The notes below the pieces were generated by a model, which ran no database searches, was not told where the DNA came from, and was given only the letters and a program-made list of their open reading frames with translations. Source: Nocardia terpenica (GTDB lineage: Bacteria; Actinomycetota; Actinomycetes; Mycobacteriales; Mycobacteriaceae). Taken from it: 64,000 nt of DNA. The stretch spans positions 930,001-994,000 of the forward strand of contig NZ_JABMCZ010000003.1 of the NCBI RefSeq assembly GCF_013186535.1. The letters are read 5' to 3'. How positions within the stretch are numbered: the first letter of the stretch is position 1; each line of letters opens with the position of its first letter. Positions 51,048-60,169 of the stretch are shown here, piece after piece. The position numbers and the translations under genes are program-made.

Positions 51048-51337
51048 CCCTCATCGTGCTCGCCCAGGCGACCAATCCGACCGGGCCGGAGTTCGGCAAG
51101 GCGTCCCCGCTGGGCCTGGTGATCATCCTGATCCTGCTGGCGGGAACCGTGCTGCTGATCCGCTCGATGAACAAGCACATCAAGGGCCTGCCCGCGGACT
51201 TCTCCCCGGAACATCCCGAGGCGGACCAGGAGGCCGACGACGGCACCGAACACGGCGTCGCCCAGCGCGATCCGGAGGCCGAGCAGCCGCCCACACCCGC
51301 GAAGCACGAGAAGCACGAGGCGAACGGAACCACCTAG
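51044..51337 (+). CDS. Small membrane protein following mca (Rv1083-like)
   Basis: A 97-aa protein with one membrane helix (LGLVIILILLAGTVLLIRSM near residues 23-42), a basic stop-transfer segment NKHIKG, and an acidic/His-rich tail with KHEKHEANG. Its start overlaps the mca stop (ATGA), so the two are translationally coupled. A homologous small gene follows mca in M. tuberculosis (Rv1083). Function unknown; possibly an assembly partner of Mca. Confidence 0.7.
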   Translation: MTLIVLAQATNPTGPEFGKASPLGLVIILILLAGTVLLIRSMNKHIKGLPADFSPEHPEADQEADDGTEHGVAQRDPEAEQPPTPAKHEKHEANGTT

Positions 51338-51354
51338 CGCCCGTCCGCCGCACC

Positions 51355-51392
51355 GCACCCCTTCCGCCGCACCGGGAGGGGTGCTTTCGTTT
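51355..51392 (+). terminator. Intrinsic terminator after the mca operon
   Basis: An 8-bp stem GCACCCCT/AGGGGTGC followed by TTTCGTTT, 18 bp after the small membrane gene stop. It is one of the few U-rich intrinsic terminators here. Confidence 0.7.
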
Positions 51393-51535
51393 GGAAGTAA
51401 AGTGGCGGTGACGAATCGGATCGAATCATTCGCCGCGCGGTCATCGCGTCGGCGCGCGACGATGGAAGCAACGGCACCGGAAGGCGCCCGTGCGCGACCG
51501 TCGTGTCCGCTCATCCGGGATGCGAAAGGATCCGC

Positions 51536-54529
51536 GTGAATTCCCCAGTAGACCCAAGTCGTGACGTGCCCGCGCTGCAGGTGCGGTTGTTGGGCACGGT
51601 CGAGGCGTGGCTGGGGGAGGAGCGACTGGATATCGTTGCGCCGCAATCGCTGATCGTGCTGGCGATGCTGGCCGCCGACCCGGGCCGCACGGTGTCGACC
51701 ACGCGGCTGGCCGAGGGCGTGTGGGGCGACCGGCAGCCCGCCTCGGCGATCGGCGCGTTGCGCAACCAGATCCTCATGCTGCGACGGCGATTCGATGCGC
51801 ACGGCGGGCCCGGCGCGGGCGCCCGCTGGCTGTGCTCGGCGCGCGGCGGCTATCGCCTCGACCTGTCGGTCGACTCCGACGCCGCCCGGGTGGAGGAGCT
51901 GGTCGAGGACGCCGAATCCGCGTGCCGGGACGGCGAATTCGCTGCGGCCGAGGTGAAACTCTCGGCGGCGCAAGCGCTGTGGCGCGGCGACCCGCTGGTG
52001 GGGTTGACCGGCCCGTGGGCCGAGCAGGAACGGTCGCGGCTGCGGCGGCTGCGCACCACGCTGCGCGGTGCGGCGCTGTCGGTCGCCCTGGAGGTGGGCG
52101 ATCACGCGGCGGCGATCGCCGAACTGGAGGCATTGATCGTCGCCGAACCACACACCGAGCGCTGGCGGGAGCTGCTGATGATCGCGCTCTCGCGCAGCGG
52201 CCGCCGCATCGAGGCGCTCGAGGTGTACCGCGACACCCGGCGGCTGCTCGCCGACGACCTCGGCCTGGAGCCGGGCCCGGATCTGGTGCGGCTGCATCAG
52301 CAGCTGTTGTCGGCGGAGCTGCCCGGCGAGCAGGCGGAGCGGCCCGATGGCGACGGAACCGGCTGGGTCGCAGCCGATCTCGGACCCCGGCTCGCCACAC
52401 CCGCGCAGCTGCCGCCGGATCCGCCGGACTTCGTCGGCCGCGCCGGACTGCTCGACGAGCTGAGCGCAGCCCTGAGCGCGGTGCCGCTCCGGCAGCCGGT
52501 CGTCGTCACCGGCATGGGCGGCATCGGAAAGACCACGCTCGCGGTGCATCTGGCCCACCGGGTGCGGCACCTGTTCCCCGACGGGCAGTTCTATCTCGAC
52601 CTGGGCGGCACGGCCGAGCGGCCGCGCACCGCCGAGGAGCTGCTGGCGATGATGCTGTGCGCGATCGGGGTGGAGCGCGCCGACGTCCCGCCCGATCCGC
52701 AGGAGCGAACGGCGCTGTGGCGCACCGTGATCGCCGGTCGGCGCGTGCTGCTGGTGCTCGACGACGCCCGCGACGCCGACCAGGTGGTCCCGCTGCTGCC
52801 GGGCACCGCCGAGGCCGCGGTGCTGATCACCGGCCGCTCCACCATGGCCGAGCTGTTCGGCGCCCGCATGGTGCGGCTGGATGTGCTGAGTCCGGACGAG
52901 TCGCGAGAACTGTTGCGCACCATCGTGTCCGAGCGTCGGGTGGCGGCCGAACCGGAGGCGGCGCGCGACATCCTGGCGGCCTGTGGGCATCTGCCGGTCG
53001 CGGTGCGGGTCGTGGGCGCGCGGCTGGCCGGGCGGCCGGGGTGGGCGCTGGCCCCGGTGGCGGCGCGGCTGGCCGACGAACGCCGCCGGCTGACCGAACT
53101 CGCGGTGGGTGGCACCACCGTCGAATCCGTCTTCCGATACAGCTACCGGCAGCTGGACGCCGAACTGGCCCGCGCCTTCGTGATCGTCGCCGTGCCCGAT
53201 GCCCCGGATCTGTCGCTCGGCGCGATCGCGGCGCTGCTGGATCGCGACCGCGCCGAGGCCGAGCGGCTGTGCGAGACGCTGGTGGACCTGGGCATGCTGC
53301 AGTCGCCGCAGCTGGGCCGCTACCGGTATCACGATCTGCTGCGGCTGTTCGCCCGCACCCTGTTCGCTGAGGTCGACCTCGAACCGGCGCCGGTGCTCGA
53401 GCGGCTGGCCGAGTTCTGCCTCGCCACCATGAAAAACATTGTGGACCTTCGTGATTCGGGGGTGGGCAGGCAGCACTTCACCGAAACCACGGTGCCCGGT
53501 GAGCGATTCACCGACGAGCGGGAGTGCGCCGCGTGGGTGGCGGGCGAGCGGTTCGGGCTGGTGGCGCTGTACCGGCAGGCCGCCACCGGCGCGAACGCGC
53601 GGACCGTGACGCTGGCGATCGATCTCGCGCTGCTGCTGGCGGTGTCCGGCGACGCGGGCGAGCATCTGCCGCAGGTCGCGCGGGCGATGGACGACCTGTC
53701 GGCGGTGGCCGCGCGCGGTGGCGACCGTCGCGCCATGGCCCGCGCCCAGGTCGCCGCGTCGACCGCGCGCCTGGTGGGGGCCGGTGACATGCGGGTGGCC
53801 GTGCCGCTGCGGAGCGCCGCCGCGGTGCTGCGCGAGCTCGGCGATCGGGCCGCCGCGATCACCGCCGAACAGATGATGGGCACCGCCGCGGCCTATCAGG
53901 GCCTGGTCGATGTGGCCGTCGAGCATTATCGGCGGGCGATGGATCTGGTGCAGCCCGAGTCGGGCCGGTGGGCACAGGGCATGGGCTGGGCCACCATCGC
54001 CCGCGCCTACTGCGACGCCGGGCGCGCCGACGATGCCGAGGCCGCCGCCGAACGCGCCCTGGCCATCGCCCGCGAGGTCGGCAGCCTGCGGCTGGAGTCG
54101 ATGGCCCTGCAGGAGTTGGGTTTCGCGCATTCGCTGCGGCGGGAGAATCCGGCGGCGCTGGAGCTGTGCGTGGAGGCGCTGCGGGTGGCGCGCCGGGCGG
54201 GCCGTCGGCATCAGGAGGGCTGGGCGCTGTCCCGCCTGGCGGAGGTCCTGCTGCGCTGCGGCGACGCCCAGGCGGCGGTGCCGGTGGCCGCCGAGGCGGT
54301 GCAGGCGCTCACCGAGGTTTCGGCCATCGTGCGCCGCGTGCGTGCCATGCAGGTCTACGGCTGGGCCCTCACCGCCGCGGGCCGCCGCGGCGAGGGCGAG
54401 CCCGTCCTGCAGCGGGCCCGCACCGCGGGCCGCCGCATCGGCCTCCCGATGCTCGACCTCACCCCGCCCGAATTCCGCCCCACCGCCCGCCCGACCCTGC
54501 GCCTGTTCAGCGGCGGCCAGCACGGGTGA
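51536..54529 (+). CDS. SARP-type regulator with NB-ARC and TPR domains
   Basis: A 997-aa AfsR/SARP-family regulator. The N-terminal OmpR-like winged helix (about 12-105) with VRLLGTVEAWLGEERLDIVA and the BTAD domain (about 110-260) precede an NB-ARC STAND ATPase: P-loop GMGGIGKTT near 327, VLLVLDDARDADQ near 408. TPR repeats follow (about 640-990), with MGTAAAYQGLVDVAVEHYRR near 783. Such proteins activate secondary-metabolite clusters on ligand-driven ATP binding; here no cluster is nearby, so it is an orphan inserted between the mca operon and the thioredoxin-domain gene. GTG 51536 follows GAAAGGA. Confidence 0.85.
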   Translation: MNSPVDPSRDVPALQVRLLGTVEAWLGEERLDIVAPQSLIVLAMLAADPGRTVSTTRLAEGVWGDRQPASAIGALRNQILMLRRRFDAHGGPGAGARWLCSARGGYRLDLSVDSDAARVEELVEDAESACRDGEFAAAEVKLSAAQALWRGDPLVGLTGPWAEQERSRLRRLRTTLRGAALSVALEVGDHAAAIAELEALIVAEPHTERWRELLMIALSRSGRRIEALEVYRDTRRLLADDLGLEPGPDLVRLHQQLLSAELPGEQAERPDGDGTGWVAADLGPRLATPAQLPPDPPDFVGRAGLLDELSAALSAVPLRQPVVVTGMGGIGKTTLAVHLAHRVRHLFPDGQFYLDLGGTAERPRTAEELLAMMLCAIGVERADVPPDPQERTALWRTVIAGRRVLLVLDDARDADQVVPLLPGTAEAAVLITGRSTMAELFGARMVRLDVLSPDESRELLRTIVSERRVAAEPEAARDILAACGHLPVAVRVVGARLAGRPGWALAPVAARLADERRRLTELAVGGTTVESVFRYSYRQLDAELARAFVIVAVPDAPDLSLGAIAALLDRDRAEAERLCETLVDLGMLQSPQLGRYRYHDLLRLFARTLFAEVDLEPAPVLERLAEFCLATMKNIVDLRDSGVGRQHFTETTVPGERFTDERECAAWVAGERFGLVALYRQAATGANARTVTLAIDLALLLAVSGDAGEHLPQVARAMDDLSAVAARGGDRRAMARAQVAASTARLVGAGDMRVAVPLRSAAAVLRELGDRAAAITAEQMMGTAAAYQGLVDVAVEHYRRAMDLVQPESGRWAQGMGWATIARAYCDAGRADDAEAAAERALAIAREVGSLRLESMALQELGFAHSLRRENPAALELCVEALRVARRAGRRHQEGWALSRLAEVLLRCGDAQAAVPVAAEAVQALTEVSAIVRRVRAMQVYGWALTAAGRRGEGEPVLQRARTAGRRIGLPMLDLTPPEFRPTARPTLRLFSGGQHG

Positions 54530-54562
54530 CCGTGCTGGCGCGGGTCGGGGCGATCCGATGGC

Positions 54563-54727
54563 TCAGAACCTCGGATCGTGGGTGCGGTGTCGGCAGATGT
54601 CGCAGTCGCAGTCGAAATAGCCGATACCGGCGCTGCCGTGCGCGCCCCGGCGCTCGGCGTCTTCCAGATCGACGAACCACGGTCGGCGGACGGGCGCCGT
54701 GCCGGAGGTGGGGGTGGTGGTGCTCAT
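54563..54727 (-). CDS. Small CxCxxC protein, hypothetical
   Basis: A 54-aa protein rich in Thr/Pro at its N-terminus, ending IGYFDCDCDICRHRTHDPRF; the DCDCDIC cluster plus C-terminal His suggests a small metal (zinc) knuckle. Start at ATG 54727 without a strong ribosome-binding site. It lies just beyond the SARP gene in the opposite direction. I do not recognise the family, but the Cys cluster makes coding plausible. Confidence 0.45.
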   Translation of the reverse strand: MSTTTPTSGTAPVRRPWFVDLEDAERRGAHGSAGIGYFDCDCDICRHRTHDPRF

Positions 54728-55358
54728 GCACAAGAGATACCCCCTCCATATGCACCGGGTGGTCACGGTTTCGGCGCAGTCTGTGACGTCTCACCCGGCG
54801 ATATCGGCAAGGAAACTTGCGGCGCGGTCGCCGACGTCCTTCGGTGGCACATAGAACGGGCTTCGGCCACGAAGACCAGCCGACCGTGCGCGCCGCATCC
54901 ATCACCGTCCGGGTGAGTGCCGCGAATCCCGCGCTGATGACCAATTGGCGCGCAAGAGGATCCATAGCGTTCGCGTCGAAGCCGCAGGCGACGTGGCGGG
55001 GGCATCGAGTGGCAAGCCCCGGAGGGGCGCGGCAGCTTCTGTTGCGGTCGGCGGGCCGAGTCATCTCGACATATCGGATTTGCTTGCGCAGCGCAATGAC
55101 CTTCGGGATGATGACCGGCAAGGGGGTCCGCCCAAAGCCCTTGGAGGAGAAGCCAACCTGACAAGTTGAACAACGCTCACTGCTCGTGTGCTGTACAGCC
55201 CGCTACGGGGGGTTATCGCACAGGACCGGTGTCGTTGGTTGACGTGATGTGTGTGCGGCTTCAGACGTTGCAATCGCTGTCCACGGTCTGGCGGCCGGAC
55301 GCTGAATAAGTGGCATGGAGTGCGGCGGCGAGTGCTCGCTTGAAGGGTTGGCCTGTGT
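54728..55358. other. Unassigned 630-bp gap
   Basis: No recognisable gene. Several unrelated frames of 60-200 codons cross it on both strands with poor composition (very high Arg/Pro). A short leftward frame ending at 54791 reads FYVPPKDVGDRAASFLADIAG, which looks protein-like but has no start or family. The base composition is lower in GC near 55140-55260. The area may hold eroded genes. Confidence 0.35.
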
Positions 55359-55664
55359 CTATTCGGAGCCTTGTTCTAGATCTGCCCCATTTTCGTCGGA
55401 GATGCTGATACCTTGCCAAAAATTCACACGCACCCCTCGCGCGGTCGGTGCCGTGTCTACTGCATAGTGGGCGACCACGTTGCCACTGGCGTTCTCCACC
55501 TCGATGACGCTCGGGACAACGGACCCGCCGGTGGCGACGAAGACCGGTTTGCCGTCGCGGTAGTGCACCGACAGCACGGCCGCGTTCTCCGGTTCGGGTT
55601 CGGTCGGGGATACGTCGACTATCTGCATGCCGGGGTTCTCCGGTGCCGGTTCCTGCTCGGTCAT
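55359..55664 (-). CDS. Small acidic protein, hypothetical
   Basis: A 101-aa protein, acidic and Pro/Glu-rich at the N-terminus (EQEPAPENPG then EPEPENAAVLSV), followed by a beta-rich part (GKPVFVATGGSVVPSVIEVE, GVRVNFWQGISI). ATG at 55664 with GGGAGG upstream; a GTG at 55667 is an alternative. I do not recognise the family. Confidence 0.5.
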   Translation of the reverse strand: MTEQEPAPENPGMQIVDVSPTEPEPENAAVLSVHYRDGKPVFVATGGSVVPSVIEVENASGNVVAHYAVDTAPTARGVRVNFWQGISISDENGADLEQGSE

Positions 55665-55922
55665 CACATGCCTCCCGCGTGGATCGAACGACGATCAACA
55701 GGGTATCGCAGGGGTGAAAGATCATGTGCAGCAACGGATTACATCGAGCTGACATCCTGTATTCGGCCCGATGACCTGGCGATGGAGTAGGAAAAGCCTG
55801 CTGAAGATGCACCCGCGAAGAGGAGTGCCTTCGGTGGCATCTCCGGGACCGCCCGAGCCGATCGGAGCAGCATTACGACACAGTTGCCCGGATCTTGGAC
55901 GGGCGGACCGTAAGGTGAAGGT

Positions 55923-58002
55923 ATGAACCGATTGGGTAGTGCTACGTCGCCGTACCTGCGGCAGCACGCCTCCAATCCCGTGGATTGGATGGAGTGGGGG
56001 AAGGAGGCGAGTGCTGAAGCTACCAGGCGAGACGTGCCCATACTGTTGTCAGTTGGGTATGCGTCTTGCCATTGGTAGCTGCGGCACTCGACAACTCATT
56101 TGGTGTCACGTCATGGCCCATGAGTCCTTCGAGGACGAGGCCACCGCGGCGTTGATGAATGCCAACTTCGTGTGTGTCAAGGTGGATCGGGAGGAGCGGC
56201 CGGATCTGGATGCGGTGTATATGACCGCTACCGTGGCGATGACCGGGCAGGGTGGGTGGCCGATGACGTGCTTTCTCACCCCGGACGGGGAGCCGTTCTA
56301 CTGCGGCACCTACTACCCGAAGACGGCGCGCGGGGGGATGCCCTCGTTCACGCAGTTGCTTACCGCGGTGGCCGAGACCTGGCGGAATCGGCGGGCGGAG
56401 GTGGATCAGGTGGCCGGGCAGGTGGCCGAGGCGATGCGGGCGCAGGCCGACGGGTTGCCCGAGGGTGGGCTGACCATTTCGGCGGAGCTGCTGGGGCATG
56501 CGGTCGCCGGGGTGTTGCGCGATGTCGATCATCGCTACGCCGGATTCGGTGGGGCGCCGAAGTTTCCGCCGTCGGCGCTGCTGGAGGGGCTGCTGCGGCA
56601 GCACGAACGCACCGGTGACGACGCGGTGGCGCAGGTGGTGGCCGCGACCGCCGAGGCGATGGCCCGCGGCGGCATCTACGACCAGCTGCGCGGCGGTTTC
56701 GCACGCTACTCGGTCGACGCGGCCTGGGTGGTACCGCATTTCGAGAAAATGCTGTACGACAATGCCCAATTGCTGCGCGTCTACGCCCATTTGGCCCGAC
56801 GTACCGCCATTGGCGCTGGGGGACAGGCGAATTCGCTGCCGCTGCGGGTGACCGCGGAGACCGCCGCCTTTCTGCTCGACGATCTGGGCACCGAACACGG
56901 CGGCTTCGCCTCGGCGCTGGACGCCGACACCGAGGTCGAGCCGGGCGCGCCCGGCGTCGAGGGCGCCACCTACGTGTGGACGCCCGAGCAGTTCACCGAG
57001 ACCCTCGGGCCGGACGATGGGGCTTGGGCCGCAACCGTTTTCGGCGTCACCGCCGAGGGCAACTTCGAGCACGGCGCCACGGTGCTCACCCGCTACGCCG
57101 AGCCCGACGATCCCGACCGGTTCGCGCGGGTCCGCGACGCCCTGCGGCGGGCCCGCGCCGAACGCCCGCAACCGGCCCGCGACGACAAGGTGGTGACCGC
57201 CTGGAATGGGATCGCGATCACCGCCCTCGCCGAGGCGGGCGCCGCGCACGACCGGCCCGACTGGGTGGACGCGGCCGTGCGGTGCGCGCGATTCCTGGTG
57301 GGGCGGCACCTGATCGGCGATCGCCTGGTGCGCGCCTCGCTGGGCGGGGTGGCCGGGACCGCGCCGGGCGTGCTGGAGGACTACGCCTGGCTGGCCACCG
57401 GGCTGCTGGCGCTGCATCAGGTCACCGGTGAACGCGACTGGCTCGAGCGCGCACAACGCCTGCTGGACACCGCGATCGAGCGTTTCGCCGATCCGACCGA
57501 GCCGGGCAGCTGGTTCGACACCGCCGACGACGCCGAGACCCTGGTGTCCCGCCCGCGCGACCCGCTCGACGGCGCGACACCCGCGGGCGCGTCCGCATTG
57601 GCCGAGGCGTTGCTGACGGCCGCGGTACTCGCCGACGCCGACCACGCCCCGCGCTACCGTGAACTGGCCGACCGCACCCTGGACCGCGGCGCGATCGTGC
57701 TGGCGCGGGCGCCGCGATCGGGCGGGCACTGGCTCGCCGTCGCCGAGGCCGCGGTGCGCGGCCCCCTCCAGGTCGCCATCGCCCTGCCCACCGGCTCCCC
57801 GCACTCCGAATTGACGGACGCGGCCCGGAAATTCGCGCCGGGCGGCACGGCAATCATTGCGGGACACAAGGATTCGGTCCCCCTGCTGGCCGACCGGCCG
57901 CCGCTGGGCGACCGCGCCGCCGCGTATGTGTGTCGCGGGTCGGTCTGCGACCTGCCGGTGACGACAGTCGATGAGCTGCGAGCCTCCCTGGAGCGTGCCT
58001 AG
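55923..58002 (+). pseudogene. Thioredoxin-domain protein (DUF255/YyaL) split by a 28-bp insertion
   Basis: The gene encodes a DUF255/YyaL-type protein (thioredoxin-like domain plus six-hairpin glycosidase-like domain), the counterpart of M. tuberculosis Rv1084. From ATG 55923 the first 51 codons (MNRLGSATSPYLRQHA to DVPILLSVGYASCHW) match perfectly, then a TAG at 56076-56078 stops. 28 nt later the next frame continues CHVMAHESFEDEATAALMN and stays open to 58002. Removing 56076-56103 restores a 683-codon frame with the active-site motif CHWCHVMAHE. The insert is flanked by CATTGG and CATTTGG. A truncated product could start at ATG 56113. The remainder is fully conserved in appearance, so the damage is recent, unless recoding or another explanation applies. 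Confidence 0.75.
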
Positions 58003-58230
58003 GCGCCTTCGATACTCATTCCGCATAACTCCTTCGTGGCGCAGGTCACGTGGGCTGGCGGTGGATGTGGGCGCTGTGCAGGATTATTCGACGGTCGGTT
58101 ACCTTTTGGCTATCGATAGGCATCGGGAGAGCGACGAATGTCGCGAAACGATCGGCGTCGAAAACCGATAGGTACCGCGAGTACCGGACGTCAGGACTAT
58201 CGAGGACCACCAGGGCACAGGGAGCTATAC

Positions 58231-58827
58231 GTGACATCGCCACGCCGCAGGAATCGTTCGTATCGACCGGCCGCGCGGACCGCGCTGGCCGCGGCCGCCC
58301 TCGCGGCGACGGCCGTGCTGAGCAGCGGCGTCGCCTCTGCGCGCCCGATCGGCGCCTTCGATGTCGGCGGGGCGATCGAGGCCGAGTACGACCGGGCCGG
58401 TGGTTTCGCCGTCTTCGGCAACCCGACCACGCCCGAGTCGGATGCCGCGCGCGGCGGCAAGTTCCAGGTGTTCGAGCGCAACAATTCGATCTACTGGTCC
58501 GTCGGCACCGACGCGCACCAGGTCGGCGGCGCGATCCGGGACAAGTGGGCGGCCCTGGGCTGGGAGAACAGCCCGCTCGGCTTCCCGATCAGCGACGAGC
58601 AGAAGGCGGGCCGCGACGGCGCGGGCCGCTACAACCTGTTCGACGGCGGCTCGATCTACTGGTCCCCCAAGACCGGCGCCCACGCCGTCTGGGGCGCCAT
58701 CCGCGACACCTGGACCAGCAACGTCGCCGAGAAGGGCCGCTACGGCTACCCGACCAGCGACGAATACGACTACCAGGGCGGCAAGGCCCAGGACTTCCAG
58801 GGCGGAAAGATCGTCTGGAAGCCCTGA
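58231..58827 (+). CDS. Secreted LGFP-repeat protein
   Basis: A 198-aa exported protein: signal peptide (residues 1-35, ending SGVASARPIG), then three LGFP repeats: GGAIEAEYDRAGGFAVFG near 40, GGAIRDKWAALGWENSPLGFP near 92 and GAIRDTWTSNVAEKGRYGYP near 145. LGFP domains bind cell-wall glycolipids or arabinogalactan and occur mostly in mycolic-acid bacteria. GTG at 58231 follows CAGGGAG; a longer ATG start at 58138 adds an Arg-rich stretch. It may anchor or shape the wall. Confidence 0.8.
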   Translation: MTSPRRRNRSYRPAARTALAAAALAATAVLSSGVASARPIGAFDVGGAIEAEYDRAGGFAVFGNPTTPESDAARGGKFQVFERNNSIYWSVGTDAHQVGGAIRDKWAALGWENSPLGFPISDEQKAGRDGAGRYNLFDGGSIYWSPKTGAHAVWGAIRDTWTSNVAEKGRYGYPTSDEYDYQGGKAQDFQGGKIVWKP

Positions 58828-58836
58828 TTCACCACA

Positions 58837-60072
58837 TCAGGGGGCGCAGGTCGAGGGGGTGGGTTTGCCCGCGAGCAGGGCGCGGATCCACTGCACGGTG
58901 GGCGTGACGTCGCCCGGCACGTAGGAATCCACCCACTCGGGCGTGGCCCCCAGGTCGATCGGGTCGATGTGGTCGCCGGGGCGCAGGTGCTGGGTCAGGT
59001 GGTCGCCCGCTCGGCACATGCGGGCGACGGCGTCGTCCTGCCAGGCCGTGGTGGCGAGGGTGTCGGCGGTGCCGCGGGAGATGAATACGGGGAACGGCAG
59101 TTTCGTGCGGGGGAGGCGGCTGCGGTCGAGGTAGTCGGCCATCAGGGCGCGGGCGTGGTCGCCGGTGAAGGAGAACCAGGCCGGGTCGTGGCGCGCCGTC
59201 TCCAGGTACGCGGTCTCGGTGGTGCAGGGCATCGGTCCCTGCGCCCAGGGCAGCAGGTCGCCGTGAATGTAGTCGTCGAGGCGGATGTCCGGGTGCAGCG
59301 CCTGCACGCCGCGCGCCACCATGGCGATCACCGCGGTCTGGGTCAGTGACCACGATTTGTGATCGATGGCATCGACGAGGCCGGTGATGTCCAGCGGCGG
59401 CGAATTCAGCGCCACCCCGCGCACGGTCAGTTCCGGCGTGTAGGTCGCCGCCAGCTCGGCCGCCTTCGCCGCCGCCTGCCCGCCCTGTGAGACGCCGTAC
59501 AGCACAATCGATCGGCCGAGTTCGGGCACGGCCGTCTCGGCGGCGCGCACCGCGTCGAGAACATCGTCGGCGGCGCTGGGCGCGTACATGTACGGATGCC
59601 CGCCCGGCGACCCCAGCCCGCGATAGTCCGACATCACCACCGCCCAGCCCTGCTGCAGCAGCCGGGTGACGGTGGGCAGGTTCCCGAACATGTTCGCCGC
59701 CTGCGAAGGGGCACACCGGTTCTCGACGCCGGTGGTGGCGTGGGCGTAGGCGATCACCGGCCAGCCGCCGGGCGGCGGCGTCCCGGCGGGCAGATACACC
59801 GCTCCCGTCACCTCGGCCGAATCATCGGCCGTCGCCGGAGCGGACAGGTAACGCAGGCCCGTCGCCCGCACCCCGGCATCGGCGAGGCTCTTGTCGAGCA
59901 CCACCGGCGGCGGATCGGCCAGCAGCGTGCCGTGCTCGGGCGTGGATTCGGCTCGCGCGCCGTCGTATCCGGGCCGCACCATGCACGCCGCCAGCAGCAC
60001 CGCGCTCAGCGCGAGTACTCGCGACAGGGTAACCATTGGCTTGCGGTGATCGGTGGATACGCAGCGTCTCAT
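58837..60072 (-). CDS. LIP-family lipase, exported lipoprotein
   Basis: A 411-aa LIP-family lipase. An N-terminal export signal with lipobox LLAAC (Cys near residue 30 from this start) predicts a lipoprotein. AYAHATTGVENRCAPSQA near 109 carries the conserved Cys, the nucleophile lies in LYGVSQGGQAAAKAAEL near 183 and the His is plausible in RPGDHIDPIDLG near 370. ATG 60036 is an alternative start that begins nearer the signal. A second LIP member without a signal lies at 1181. It is divergent from the cyclase gene. Confidence 0.75.
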   Translation of the reverse strand: MRRCVSTDHRKPMVTLSRVLALSAVLLAACMVRPGYDGARAESTPEHGTLLADPPPVVLDKSLADAGVRATGLRYLSAPATADDSAEVTGAVYLPAGTPPPGGWPVIAYAHATTGVENRCAPSQAANMFGNLPTVTRLLQQGWAVVMSDYRGLGSPGGHPYMYAPSAADDVLDAVRAAETAVPELGRSIVLYGVSQGGQAAAKAAELAATYTPELTVRGVALNSPPLDITGLVDAIDHKSWSLTQTAVIAMVARGVQALHPDIRLDDYIHGDLLPWAQGPMPCTTETAYLETARHDPAWFSFTGDHARALMADYLDRSRLPRTKLPFPVFISRGTADTLATTAWQDDAVARMCRAGDHLTQHLRPGDHIDPIDLGATPEWVDSYVPGDVTPTVQWIRALLAGKPTPSTCAP

Positions 60073-60169
60073 TGATCCGAACCCCGAATGATGTAAGGGA
60101 GGAAGGTGACTTCGAGAACTGAACGCTCACAGTAACAGCGTCGGACCGGGGGAAACGATGTGCGGTGCC

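Noticed and set aside
50693..54523. A 1276-codon leftward frame antisense to the SARP gene
   Set aside because: Repetitive Gly/Arg/His composition expected of the antisense of GC-rich coding DNA; the sense strand has clear SARP, NB-ARC and TPR motifs.
54791..55121. Leftward frames that could encode a 204-aa protein
   Set aside because: Very Arg/His-rich, no domain and no ribosome-binding site; a short protein-like end at 54791 is insufficient for a gene call.
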